DNA of 64,000 nucleotides from Trifolium pratense (Eukaryota > Streptophyta > Magnoliopsida > Fabales > Fabaceae). The translations under genes were made by a program, and so were the position numbers. The notes beneath the pieces were generated by a model, which made no database searches, was not told where the DNA came from, and saw only the letters and a program-made list of their open reading frames with translations. Where the stretch lies: the NCBI RefSeq assembly GCF_020283565.1, contig NC_060062.1:56566439-56630438 (forward strand), given 5' to 3'. This document shows positions 22,501 to 35,097 of this stretch, one piece after another; within the stretch, counting starts at the first letter, position 1, and each line of letters opens with the position of its first letter.

Positions 22501-23923
22501 GGAGAAGATGGTACTCATCAATGAAGGCAAGGAGACCAATATCAAGATTGACGAAAGTGGAGTCATGAGATTTCACGGAAGAGTTTGTGTACCGGATGTA
22601 CCCGAATTGAAAAGAATGATCATGGAAGAAGGTCACAGAAGTGGTTTGAGTATTCATCCTGGAGTAACCAAGATGTATCAGGATTTGAGGAAGTTATTTT
22701 GGTGGCCGGGAATGAAGAGGCAAATTTCTGAATTTGTTTATTCATGCTTAACTTGTCAGAAATCGAAGATTGAACATCAGAAGCCGTTTGGTTTGTTACA
22801 ACCAATGTTTATACCCGAATGGAAATGGGATAGCATTGCAATGGATTTTGTGGGAGGTTTACCGAAGACCAAGAAAAGTAACGAGGTGATTTGGGTAGTG
22901 GTAGATCGTCTGACGAAGTGTGCTCACTTCATTGCTATCAGGAAAGGTACTTTGGTGCCTAAGTTGGCCGAGATTTATGTGGAGCAGATTGTGAAGCTAC
23001 ATGGTATTCCAACAAGTATTATTTCAGATAGAGATCCGAGATTTACTTCTAGATTTTGGGAAAGCTTGCAAGAAGCTTTAGGAACGAAGTTGAGGTTGAG
23101 TTCAGCTTATCATCCTCAGACAGATGGTCAGTCGGAGAGGACGATACAATCCTTAGAGGATTTGTTGAGGGCGTATGTTTTGGAGCAAAACGTGAATTGG
23201 GATTCTTGTTTGCCGTTGGTAGAGTTTACATACAACAACAGTTACCATTCTAGTATCGGAATGGCACCGTTTGAGGCTTTGTATGGGAGAAGGTGTAGGA
23301 CACCTCTGTGTTGGTATGAAACTGGAGAAGGTGAAATTCTTGGACCAGAGATTGTACAAGAAACAACAGAGAAGATTCGGATGATTCGTGAGAAGATGAA
23401 AGTGTCTCAGAGTCGACAGAAGAGTTATCATGATAAGAGGAGGAAGGACATTGAATTCCAAGAGGGGGATCATGTATTCCTACGAGTTACTTCGACTACC
23501 GGAGTAGGACGTGCGTTGAAGTCAAGGAAGTTGACATCGAGGTTTATTGGGCCGTTTGAGATTTTGAAGCGAGTTGGGAAAGTTGCATATAGGATTGCAT
23601 TACCGCCATCATTGGCGAATTTGCACGATGTTTTTCATGTATCACAGTTGCGCAAGTATGTGTCTGACCCGACACACGTGATTGAATCGGACGATGTTCA
23701 AGTGAGGGATGACTTGACCATCGAGACTGTGCCTTTGAGAATCGAAGGAAGAGAAGTGAAGAGGTTGAGAAACAAAGAGATTGCATGCGTGAAAGTCGTG
23801 TGGGGAGGACCGGCTGGTGAGAATGCGACGTGGGAGTTGGAAAGCAAGATGAGAGATTCTTATCCCGATCTGTTTCTAGGTAATTTCGAGGGCGAAATTC
23901 TTTTAAGGGGGGTAGAATTGTAA
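19559..23923 (+). pseudogene. Tekay gag-pol polyprotein, one nonsense codon
   Basis: One frame of about 1,454 codons. I start at the ATG at 19559 (MAAARTNAQ); the upstream in-frame codon at 19541 is GTG. Order: retrotransposon gag domain; three CCHC zinc knuckles (20303-20344, 20363-20404, 20420-20461); aspartic protease DTGA (20582); reverse transcriptase with FIDD (21548-21559); RNase H with D at 21995; integrase with an HHCC finger (H 22634, H 22655, C 22745, C 22754) and D, D, E at 22844, 23027 and 23135; and a chromodomain at about 23744-23879 that in this clade targets chromatin. TGA at 21890-21892, in the link between RT and RNase H, splits the frame; nothing else is broken. The terminal TAA (23921-23923) lies inside the 3' LTR. 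The lesion would prevent RNase H and integrase production unless it is read through or complemented. Confidence 0.95.
23905..23912 (+). other. Polypurine tract of Tekay
   Basis: AAGGGGGG lies six bases before the 3' LTR, the expected plus-strand primer. The tract is also translated as part of pol, whose stop falls in the LTR. Confidence 0.9.
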
Positions 23924-26163
23924 CGACCCGTTTTTCGTATTCGTATATTTTATTAAATGTTATTTTATTTATTAATTGGCTTTTATTATTTTAGTGAGCG
24001 ACGAATAATTATTTAGCCGAACGTAAGTTATTAGACGCGAGAACCTTTGTTTTGGGCTTATGGGCGTGAGAGGTAATGGGCCTAAGCCAATTGGGCTTGG
24101 TTCATGACCATGGGAAGTAGTATAAGTAGCAAGTCAAACATATGAATAGTATTACAATTCATTTCTTTGAGTTTTGAGTGAGTAGAGCAAGAGCAAAACC
24201 ATAGAGCTAAGCTAGGGTTTGATCAAGAGAGAAAGCTTGAGCAAGAGAAGGCTTGGATCATCACCAAACTTAAGGTAAGAGATTAGAATTCATGATTCTT
24301 GAGTGGCAAGGAGAGGGGAGATTGTCTATGTCTCCATTCCCGAACTCTCCCACTCAATTTCTTTTAGATTTTGATTAAGCTTTTGTATGTGAGTATGATG
24401 TTCTTCATCATCACTTTGTATGTGTTAATCACTAGTTTGATTTCATGAAAAATATGCATGTATTTGGATCATGTTGAAAAAGTTTATGAAAGTTGCTTAA
24501 AACTCAAGTAATTGGCATGATTTTGATTATTAGAGGTATTTGGATGTTTGGAAGGGATGATTAATGTTCCTTGATACCATATATGTTTGGAATGGCTGTT
24601 TATATGAATTTATAACATGTTTGAATGAATTTTTGAGTTGATTTAATGTTAAACCGCCTTAGAAACTCAAGAACAGATATTTTCTTTCTGGTGTAGTTCG
24701 CTAAGCGACCAGGAGTTCGCTGTAGCGAACAGGTTCGCTGGATCTCGCCGAAGCTCGCTATGAGCAGGTGATTCCCGGGTGAGGTTCGCTTAGGCTCGCT
24801 AAGCCTTCGCTCAGCGAATAGTTCGTTGAAGCTCGCCAATGCTCGCCATGAGCAGGTGACTTCCTGGTGTGGTTCGCCATGTCTCGCTAAGGCTTCGCTT
24901 AGCGAAGGCCTCTGTGACAGCAATTCTTGTTGATGTTTGTAAGTGTGGTTAGGCACTTGTAACATGGTTTAAGAGTATCCTTACATGATTGTTGATACAT
25001 GTTGATACTGTTAATGCTTATTGTTAATCGTTATATGAATGATAAACGTGTATGCAATAAGTTGTAGCTTAAAATGAGCAATGTTATGCTTTGGCATTAA
25101 TGTGCAATGTTAAGTGAATGTGTTAGGATTGTGTTCCCGCATTCATAAAAGTGTAGCTTCGAGCTAGAGAATCTCATATGGTTGATATGTGTATGCATAC
25201 ATGCATTCATGATTGTATGTGAACATTGGAAACTTGGGTTCCAATAACGAAAATGGATTATGTGTCCATAATGAAGCCGAGGATCGGATTAGATGAATCC
25301 ATGAGTCCGGAGTTGCTATCCAACAGGATATAAAACTGTGTTGGCTTATCCAAGGGAGATAAGATGGTTCGGTAAGTTCCGACATATCCAGCATGATATA
25401 AAACTGTTCTTGGTCCACCGTTGGTGAGACACCTTGGTACCACATGCATTTAGTTATGTCTAGGGATGACATGACAGTGAATTAATTGGCATTAGATACC
25501 TTAGGGTAAATGCGCATATATTTGATAAATGGTATGTGACATTATCTGGTTGAATTGTGTTGAACTTTATTAATTGATAATCGTTTAGTGCGATGTTTTG
25601 GCGTGAGTTAGAATATGTATGATGTAGTTCGAAAGTGCAAGACCTTTCTTATGCTCGTATGATATGCGATTATGTTTTCTAACTCTCTGCTTTGTGTTAT
25701 TTGCTGGACCTTTGGGGGTTCAGATATTCAGGCTGAGGATTGTGCCGACGTTTAGACTGCTGTTCTAGCGTGGTGTTGAAGTACCTTTTGGTGAGGAGAC
25801 TTAGCATAGATTACTCCTCTTAGTACTAGCTTTTGACTAGAGTTTGTAAATAGTAAATGCTCTGGTAATGTAACATCGAGTCGGGGTTTTCGCTTGGCTT
25901 TCATCGTATATCGGTGTTACCTTTTTGATATGCTAGTTCTTGTATAAGTGACATCCTTAGGGATGAATATGGCTTATGTATATATATATGTATATATATG
26001 CATGCTTGGTTTGATTGGAATCCGCTGTTGCTTTTCATGTTAAATTTCATGATGCTCTGTGTGTATGCTTGTGTTTTAATTACCGCGTGGCACTCTGCCT
26101 TTACACTTGTTGAAAAGTTTTTAAAATTACGTTTTTAAGGGTAGTATGGGTTAGGGTGTTACA
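23919..26163 (+). mobile_element. Tekay 3' LTR
   Basis: 2,245 bp. It differs from the 5' LTR by five substitutions that I can find plus a 10-bp insertion at about 24996. The box is at 25435-25450. It is followed by GGATA (26164-26168) and then resumes L3 sequence. Confidence 0.97.
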
Positions 26164-27612
26164 GGATATATGGTATTAGTTTTAATATTCGCTCATCGAA
26201 ACGAACGTTTTAAATACGACAAAGGTTGATACGGGTTCTTGATAAAAACTCCATTGAAGTTGTTTGAAAGCTTCAATATTTGATATTCTTTTGACTCATA
26301 AACATTCCAAAAATCAGTCCCTATTATCCTAGGACCTTACAACATCATAACAACACCTCTTTTAATCTATTAGAGTTAAAAAAAATCCGTTTTATTTACT
26401 TTTATTTCAAAAAGAAAAACTCCAAACTACTCATTGATGAATTCAGAAATTCATCTATCCTCAATGACAATCATGAATTTAGTTTAACAACATCACCCAA
26501 TTCAACCACTTAATAATAAGGCACAAGAATTCTGATTTAATCAAACAAACAACACACCACAACATCAACAACAATAACAACACGTAAAACAACATAGGAA
26601 AAAGGAAGTATCAGACCAACAACTTAAAACACAACAAGTATGCCTATTGAATTCAGAGTTTCAAGAGTATAAAGCTCCCTTACATGGATTGCAGTGAACT
26701 CCCTAAATTGAGGTTAAGCTTTTCCTTCCTTTGCTTCTCTTCACTCTCCCATGAGCTATTTCTCTTTTCTCTCACCCACTAGCACTATATTTTTTATGTT
26801 TGTTTTCTTTTGTTTGTATGAGTATACCAACTCTTCTCAACTTCACCACCCTTTAAACCATTTAATTACAAGGGACAATAGCATTATTATTTTTAAAATG
26901 ATTTAATGGGAATTAAAATTGTGTTTCTTCTTCTTTATTCCTTTCTCTACCATTTTTCTATCTACACTCCCTCTATGTTCTCAACACCTCTATATATAAC
27001 TTTCTACTTCTTTTTCTTCTTTTAATTTTTATTTAGCAACATCATTATTTTTATTTATCAATTATTTAATTATTCGCCACAAAATAATTAAATAAACATC
27101 GTCAATCAACACTACATAAACATCGTCAATCAACACCACAACAAGAAAATCAACACCACAACAACTAAATAATTAAATAAAGGGTCTGTTTGGTAAAAAT
27201 AAGCTATAAGCTAACTGATAGCTGATAAGCTAGCTGATAGCTGAAAAGCTAGCTTATAGCTGATAGCTGAAAAACTAGCTTATTGAAATTAAAGTGTTTG
27301 GTAAAATTAGCTTTTAAAGTGGTTATTAAATATAAAATTACATAATTGATAGTGGGTAGTTTATTTTTTAGAGTGGGTAGTTATTAAATTAAAGGGTAAA
27401 AATGGAATAAAGTGTAAAAAGCTATAAGCTATAAGCTCATATGCTACTTGAAATAGCATCTGAAAAAAAGCTATAAGCTAGTACAAAAAGCTTGTTACCA
27501 AACACCTATAATTTTTTGAAACAAGCTTATAAGCTCATATAATAAGCTATAAGCTAGCTTATTTGTGTTACCAAACACACCCAAAATGAATCCTAATTTT
27601 TGGGGCGTTACA
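26164..27612 (-). mobile_element. L3 solo LTR, second part
   Basis: Continuation of 15630-17200, starting with the duplicated GGATA and ending GGGGCGTTACA at 27612, then the AAATG target duplication. A TATA-type site, TATATATA, is at about 26991-26998 (minus strand use). It contains a MITE at 27182-27582. Confidence 0.88.
27182..27582. mobile_element. MITE with GGGT.TGTTTGGTAA ends, in L3 LTR
   Basis: 401 bp, with inverted ends GGGTCTGTTTGGTAAAA and (inverted right end) GGGTGTGTTTGGTAACAC, filled with AGCTATAAGCT/AGCTAGCT palindromes and without coding capacity. AAA (27179-27181 and 27583-27585) flanks it, and LTR2 at 45587-48269 shows the empty site (near 48235-48245). A 3-bp duplication with a GTTTGG-containing end suggests a PIF/Harbinger (Tourist-like) element, though the AAA target is unusual. 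The paralogous copy is 53323-53716. Confidence 0.8.
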
Positions 27613-29608
27613 AAATGTCACTTTGTTTTTTATTTTTGATGTATTCCTTATTTTATTATTTTCAATAAGAGTTGGAGGCATACCTAATTATACTTGTAGA
27701 CAATATTGCTCATGAGAAATGTTAAAATAAGTTTTGATTATAGAATATGATTCATATATGGTGGCTTTGCCTATTTGTTCCACGTGATCTCATTTTTTGA
27801 AAATTATGTATCAAATAGTGTATTTGCTTACTACGTTCTATGCAATTTAAGGTTCCAAATAGCTTATCTACTTACTCATCTCTCGTTCTCTTGGAGTTTA
27901 TTCTCACTTATTCACTTGGTGAAATTTTATTCCAACTTTATTAGTCCCAATTTTTTAGTCTATTGTTTGGTTCACATTTATTTTTGCTTGGTCCTTTTGT
28001 TTTTGGTTTGTTTTTCTTTTACTTGGCGAGGTTTGTGTCTCTTCAAAATTATTGTTAGTTTTTGTCCCTCTTATTTATTATTTTCTTGAACATTTATTTT
28101 ATTTTTTCTTATTATATTATATAAACTCGAATATTTGTTGTTGTTAATATATAAGTTTGGACGAAGATTTTATATATTTGAATTTAGGTTTAATTATTTG
28201 GTTAAGGTAAAGAAAGTCTTATAGATGAATTTAAGATTTAACATGTGTCATCTTCTTATTTGCTTAAAGAAATGTCATCTTATTCTTATAAATATTCCAC
28301 TATTTTATTTTCAGCCGTAACGTAAATAATATTTTAGAATATGTACTTAATTTATCCAAAAAATTATATTATTATGTAAATTAAATTAATAATTTTTGAA
28401 TTATTGATGAATTTTAGTTGTGTGTAAATATGTTTAAATATATGTGTGATTATATTTTCTAAATATATGTAAATATATTTTAACATCTACGGTTTTAATA
28501 ATTTCTAAAATTTATTTTGACAAATGAGCATCAACAATTTTTATTTAATAATTTTTGTCTTTTTTTAATTTAATTTAGAAAGTTTTTAGTACAATTCTAA
28601 GTGGGAGGAAAAAGTATTTAGCACAATTCTTTTCATCGATTCATTTTATGGTTGTAAGAATAAGATGACATGCGTAGATTAAAATAGGACCGTCTATTAA
28701 AATTCATATATATTCATATTGAACCATCCAGAATTAGGCAAATGTTATACGATAAATGCATGAAGATTATATATTTGGACAACCTCTAAGTCAAGTTGAA
28801 TCAATATACTTCTTGCATGTATTACAATTATAAGAACCGCATGACTTGAGTGTCAACTACAAAAAAAAAAAAACTTATTTTAATTTCTACTTTGTTTTTG
28901 TTTCTATATTTCTCTTGATCGAGATCAAGTAGATCACCTACACATTGTAGACAATATAATATTTAAAAATGAGACACATATTTATATTTCTAAATTATTT
29001 GGATTGTCCTCTTTTAATTGAATGCCTCCAACATCAATATACCCTCGATCTATATAAATTTTAAGGCACTTCAAAATCAATAAATAGAAGTCTCTTTTAT
29101 CCTCTTCAACTTATTCACATGAAAAAAATTAATTATATTCCTATTAATCAACAATTTTTTATACAAATCTTCTACCTTATATAAAATAATAAATGAAAAA
29201 GAAAATAAGAAACAAATAAGCTAAAACATTAGACTAATAAAATAATAAATGAAAAAGAAAAGTTGTCTAATTACAAACATTATATCAATTAAAAAAAATG
29301 ATGGTTTACAAACTCCCATTAGAGTTAAATACACATCCTTACATGATGTGTCATTTCATAGGCTTTATAAGGAGCAAGGATGTAACGTAAGCAAAAATAG
29401 AAGTATGTTTTATCCTGTTCTCCTCCTTCACATGAAAAAATAGTCATATTCATATTAATCGATTCAACTCAAAGTTTAATTAATCATCGAACAAAACACA
29501 GGTTGATATTTAAAAAAATATCCAACCTAAAAAAGAAATATAAAAAATGATTAGAGATGTTCTAAACTCAGAGTAGTAGAAAAATTCCAATTTACAAACA
29601 TATTAATA
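27613..29608. other. Gene-free AT-rich flank
   Basis: 27613-28528 matches 53747-54662 of copy B. From 28529 it is unique in the window. The ORF at 27775-28089 opens with TTG, is low-complexity, and is kept in copy B only because the DNA is nearly identical. I see no gene, RNA or mobile element with confidence. Confidence 0.6.
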
Positions 29609-30349
29609 CACTACTAGAAAACTGCTTTGGAGCGTCGGCCAAAATGAGACGCTAAATGGCAAAAAACGGACGCTATAGTATAATTAGCGTCTGCTTAGTG
29701 TCCACATCGTGGCGGACACTTAAATGGCCGAAGCTAGACAGTTGCGTCCAGTAGACGCTATTTGGCGTCCGTTTTATTAGACGCTAAGTTGAAGCTAGTG
29801 ACATGTATATAGGCAGACGCTAGTAGCTTCGGTTTTTGGGTGACGCTATTGATATATATTGGTGCCATACAATGTCAGCTGTAGAGTCCGCTTGGCAGAC
29901 GCTAACTGTAGCGTCTGTTCATGATGCGATGCTATACGTTAGTTTCTGAAAGCCAAGAACATAAATATCCTATGATGATAAGGCAAAAAGTATACAATTG
30001 TATTTATGCAATTAACCTTGAAATGCAACAAAAATAATGTCATCAGTAGAACTTATATCCCATCCTCGGACCAATATGCCTATGATGAATCTAGAAAAAC
30101 TTAAAAGTCCACTAGTCTAATAGAAATTTGCCTACCAACAACCTATGCAAATGATTGCATCAATTGCAAAAAAAACCTACCTATACATTGATGCTAACAG
30201 ATTCAATTATACTAATCAAGCATAAAGCAAGACATTTTGGTACAAGTGCTCAAATAGTGGCAATGATGTGCAACTTTCATCATCTTCTTTGACTGTCTTC
30301 ATTGTGTCAATTGGCTCATATGTTCCGGATGTTCCTGTAAATGGATATG
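29609..30349 (+). mobile_element. CACTA (En/Spm) element end, truncated
   Basis: It opens with CACTACTAGAAAACTG, the classic CACTA terminal sequence. To about 29940 it carries many subterminal AGACGCT/AGCGTCT motifs in both orientations, the usual transposase-binding layout. 29941-30349 is presumably internal CACTA DNA; I recognise no transposase in it. The right end is lost where an L2 LTR fragment begins (about 30350). Confidence 0.75.
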
Positions 30350-31715
30350 ACACCAATATCCGTCTTTATCAAACAAATATAGTTCGATATCCTTCTTTAT
30401 TGGACAAGCCAATATCCCTAAATATTCATGATGCATGCACTCAAAACTCATGAATATATCCATCAACAATTTTGGCATATAGCCCATCAACAATAACGTG
30501 GAACACTATCCAACGTCCGTCTTTATTAAGATAAACAATACCTTAATATCCGTCTTTATCGAATAACATAATTCGATATACTTCTTTATTAGAATAACAT
30601 AATCCTAATATCCTTCTTTATTAAGTTGATTAACACCTTAATATACTTCTTTGACATTTAAATAAACATCATCATAATCATAATCATAATCATAATCAAC
30701 AACAATTCATTATTCATCAACAAGCAATCAATCATGGTTACAAACACTTAATTGCATGTTAGGATACCTTAAATCCATGTTACAAATGCCTAATTGCACT
30801 TAAGACAATTATCAAAAAGTTGCTGTCACAGAGGCCTTCGCTGAGCGAAGGCTCAGCGAGACACAGCGAACCACACCAGTGGGTCACCAGCTCATGGCGA
30901 GCTGTGGCGAGCTGTTCGCCACACATTCGCTGAGCGAGGGCCTAGCGAGCGCCTCCTGTCAGGACAGTTCAAAACCTGCGTTTTCCACACCAATTCACCC
31001 AAAAATCCCATTTTTCATGTTATAAACCCCAAATAAGTTTATATTCAAGCATAACAAGCATATCTAAACACAAAAGGACGGTTCATTTCACCGATCTACC
31101 ATTTTTACTACGAAAAAGTAGAGATTTAACACTTTTACTCAAAACTCTCAAGAACACAAAGTTCTTGAGTTTAATCATCTATAAACTTCGTTTTTATCCA
31201 ATAAATTCGTTCATACATCATGATAAAAACATATTAAGCATGTTATGAACCTTAGAATCGATTTCCATTAAGAAAATCCATCCAAAACTAAAACGAAAAT
31301 GGGGTGGAGGAAGTTCGGGTGAGGAGAAATCGACATTCTCCCCTTCCTCGAGTCACCCACGAATATGAACTCTACTCTCTTACCTGGATTCGAAGAAAAC
31401 TAGGAGATTTGCTCTTGAATCTCTCCCTTTTCCTTGCCCTAGCTCCTCAAGCTCTCTTCCTCTCTCTCAAGAACACAAGAACAAAAGAGAAATGAATTTC
31501 TCTTCTCCCTCTCATGGCCATATGGCGCCACACACACACACAAGGCCCATTGGGCCTCAAGCCCAATTGGCTTGGCCCAATTACACGTTAACTCACTCTA
31601 CCCGCCTAATAACTAAAGTACTCGATAAATAACTTAAAGTTACTATCTTACTTAAAAACCACATCACCAAATAATTAAACACTTACATAGTGAATAATAA
31701 ATTTGGGTCGTTACA
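30350..31715 (-). mobile_element. L2 3' LTR, truncated
   Basis: It matches about 36040-37407 of the complete L2 LTR. I find only about three substitutions and a shorter CATAAT microsatellite over ~1.36 kb. The part of the LTR normally to its left is missing, replaced by CACTA DNA. The right edge (31715) adjoins a polypurine tract (31718-31730 region, minus strand), so on the minus strand this is the 3' LTR of the element whose 5' LTR is 35098-37407. Confidence 0.85.
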
Positions 31716-34700
31716 ACTCTCCCCTACTTAAAAGATTTTCGCCCTCGAAAATTACGCTACTAAAACAACTCCGGATAACTCCTGTATCCGACCCTCCAAC
31801 GAAACGCTCAAAACACTACACATTACTAAGTTTGACAAAACTAGTTTATCCCATCCAACACAATTTTTGTCCATTTATCAACAAGAGATCAAGGACGGCC
31901 AGTTCCTCAATTTGTCGATAGATTGTCAACAATCATGATATCGGCATAAACCATTCTTATCAAACCGCTAAAACGTCAACTTCGCACGAAACATCCACAG
32001 ACTCACATTCTACGGTACTCACAACTCTACCCCAAAACAGGTATAACCAATCGAACTCTCCGAAAGATACTTCCGTGGAATACTTCCACAACTCCATAAT
32101 TCTCATAAATCTTTGATTCCCTCATGAATCACTTAACCGTGTTACATCACCTATTCATATCGTATCTTATTCCAAACATATCACTCAATAATTCAATTCC
32201 AACAATCACTTGATGACCCACATTCTCAAATCTTCCTCGACACATCCTAGAAATTATCGTTCTAACCGTCAAATTCCTTTTTCTCACATATCTCCAATCA
32301 TTGAGTCGAATCCAATACGACTACTCTTTTCCCAAGTAGTCTCTTAACCAACCTTTTGCATTCCTTAACGCAACATTTTCCAATATCACTCCTCCTTAAT
32401 CTTTAGTAAATCACTACTTCAAAATTAGGCCACCGCCTAACATTGGTTCTCCAAACAATGATAATTTCCATCTCGTTGATTTCAAATGAAATTTTCAATT
32501 TGCCTACAATCCACTTATCTATGTTACCCATCATCTTATATTGCAACAAGCATACTCTTCTCTGTTTATTCACCCATCGGTTCTTATTCAATTCTAACCT
32601 CTACTAATCATCATCTCTCTATGGATAGCTATCTTTAAACTTCTCCTTAGTACATTCGATACCAAAATCAAACTATTGAATTTAATCCACAAGCTCCAAA
32701 CGTTCGCCATACGATCTAACTCTATCCATTAAATTCTAATATAAGGTACAAGGTCTTCCAATATCAACTCTTTGTCTTAGTATTCTTATTAGCGACTCCT
32801 TGTCTACTCCCAACATGACATTTCTAGAAAATTTCCAAAAATTCTCGTCCAAAATACATCTTAAGTTTATTCACCAAATCACTAGCGTCCCATCATCCAT
32901 GATGAAACAATTTAAAATCTTTTACTTCATTGTCACCGATTGTGACCATACTACATCAACATCCACGATGCATCTAACAAAACTAGTCTCTACCGACTCT
33001 TCCATTCCATGAATCCAAATTCCTTAGCAAATACTTACTCACTCTTATCTTTTGGGCACTACCAAATGCTCTCCGACACTTACTTTGGGCATCGCCTTCA
33101 ACCTCTCACTATATGTGCTCAAACACAACATCTACTCACATGTGCGGTAATCCTTTTCGCAAATTCTCACCTAGCACAAGTCACTTCCAACATGACCTCA
33201 TATACTCATTCTCCTCACGTCTCTCAACGGCTAACTTCCTTATTCTTCATCATTCAAAAATGATACCTCTCATTTAGCTTCGTGTCAACCTCTAAGACTC
33301 TACGTTCTCGTTTAACATGTGACACCAATTGTCCGGTCATTATCCAAATCCAATCACTCTTTCTTCGACAAGCCTCTCACAAAATCCTTCGAATCGTTAT
33401 CCTACTTCCATCTTTGAATAAACTCGACTACTTATACAATCCTTACTTCCAACGATTCAACAAAAATACCAATCCTATTATGATATTTCTCAATTCCATT
33501 CTCATTTACTTTAAAACCTACTTCCCTTCAATTTCCTCGATTAATTAACACCAACAGTTCACTAATCTTCACATCTCTTTCTCTAAGTTTCTCAAATCTC
33601 TTCTGAAAATCATTTCACACACTAGACTTGGAACTCCAAATCTTTCAACCAATTCAACCTACTACCATATGCACGACTCACATAAAGCTTCTTACTCAAG
33701 AATCCGGTACAACATCCGATCCACTTGGATGACAACTGACTTCAAAATCATCGCCTCCTCAAGAATCTTAATCACTCCTTCTTCTTCATATTCGACTCCT
33801 ACTAATCGAATAGGTACTTCAATTTTGGTCCACAAAACACGCCTCCATACTTTTAGTGCAACACACGATCTCCAACTGTTCCGAATACCCTTCATCTCAC
33901 TTAACCAATCTCACTAACGCCCCACGGCGAAATACTTGGTCCGACAACTTCTCTTCTAGTAGTTTCTCACAACTTGTTGCTCCCATTCATTCCACTTCGA
34001 ACAACGTCACCACTTCCTGAATATTCCGCTTCAAGAACATCTCTACTCATCTCATCTTCTCACATTCGAAACATCTTGGAGGGATACAACCTTCTCCCCC
34101 ACTTATCTCAAACCCACCTACACTCTTCCACTAGAACTTCTGGTGTTCACACCTAACGGTTCTATCGTCTCTAAACATATTCCTCCTAAGAAGAAACTAG
34201 TATCGACATCGTTTACACGCATGTCGCATACAAGGGACAAAACCTAACCCACGATACCTAAACACTTACACAAAATCATGCAAGCATCCAAGTAACCTAT
34301 ACTTCTTTCACCTCTCAAAGTTAGGAAATCAAAACAACACAAGAAAAATGAACATTGCATAGCAATAATTCATATTCACATACACCTATCATGCAAGAAA
34401 TAATTAGCTCAACATGAAAATTCACATGGTACCATAAGGTAACCAAAACATGCGTAAAACATTTACTAAGTTCATTAAGAACACCACATAGTCATCTACT
34501 ATGACTCACACGAACAACTCAAGATACTAGTAATAATCTAGCACATGTTATAAACAAAACATATAACAACACACATTAGGATTCATTAACATCCTACTCT
34601 TCTCACTATCTTGAAAATTTAATTTTCACTTATTCAAAAGAAAATAACTCTATATTTTCACCAAAATCTTCATCATCAAGAAATAACATTAGTTTTTCTT

Positions 34701-34723
34701 TTAAAACTATTGCAAATCATTAC

Positions 34724-34783
34724 CACATGCAGTTTTATATCATGCCGGATCGTCACATGCAGTTTTATATCATGCCGGATCAT
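34724..34783. repeat. 30-bp tandem duplication
   Basis: Two adjacent, nearly perfect copies of a unit containing ACATGCAGTTTTATATCATG. The core matches the array in the L1 LTR (4541-4560, 4607-4626 and, inverted, 18598-18675). Confidence 0.9.
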
Positions 34784-35083
34784 CAACAATTAGCAAATAA
34801 GCATCAACCAACCAAGTTTAAACTACACAAAGGTTAAACTCTAAGCATATACAACTATTATACACATAGAAGTATAGCACTCACACCACTACTCAACAAA
34901 AGAATGGATCGATTAATCCAATTCACACCACTCATAGTTCCTAAATGAACAACATAAGTGATTTCACAAAACAAACACAACAAAATTGTTAGACAAACAC
35001 GACTGACACACAATACTCACTTGGTCTGACTGCACAGACCTGCTCTGATCGACACATAACCCACACAGTCCGAAGACAACGGG

Positions 35084-35095
35084 GCTCTGATACCA
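35084..35095 (-). other. Primer binding site of L2 (tRNA-iMet)
   Basis: On the minus strand TGGTATCAGAGC, two bases from the LTR edge, identical to the Tekay primer site. It fixes the minus orientation of the L2 element. Confidence 0.92.
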
Positions 35096-35097
35096 AT

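Larger units (their letters stand above)
17201..26163 (+). mobile_element. Complete young Tekay-type Ty3/gypsy element
   Basis: 8,963 bp: 5' LTR 17201-19435, PBS 19440-19451, gag-pol 19559-23923, polypurine tract 23905-23912, 3' LTR 23919-26163, perfect GGATA target duplication. Comparing the LTRs by eye I find five substitutions and one 10-bp indel (an extra ATGTTGATAC-type unit near 24996), so insertion was very recent. The chromodomain and long LTRs place it in the Tekay/Del clade of chromoviruses. The paralogous site in copy B is empty, so it inserted after the duplication. It is nearly intact, but one nonsense codon breaks pol. Confidence 0.97.
31716..35097 (-). mobile_element. Decayed interior of L2 element
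   Basis: 3.4 kb between a polypurine tract and a primer site, too short for gag-pol (the Tekay interior here is about 4.5 kb), with no long frame. A reverse transcriptase trace is visible on the minus strand at about 33915-33970, aligning with the Tekay segment that encodes [15 protein letters not shown] but containing a stop and substitutions. The segment at about 31880-31950 is shared with the L0 interior. 34724-34783 is a 30-bp unit in two tandem copies (core AGTTTTATATCATGCCGGAT), resembling the L1 LTR array. I judge the element non-autonomous. Confidence 0.75.

Noticed and set aside
27775..28089. 104-aa hydrophobic ORF, also at 53909-54223
   Set aside because: It starts with TTG and lies in AT-rich DNA; its presence in both copies is explained by the duplication.
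30268..30493. ORFs on both strands across the CACTA/L2 junction
   Set aside because: They span the junction of two unrelated elements and show no transposase motif.
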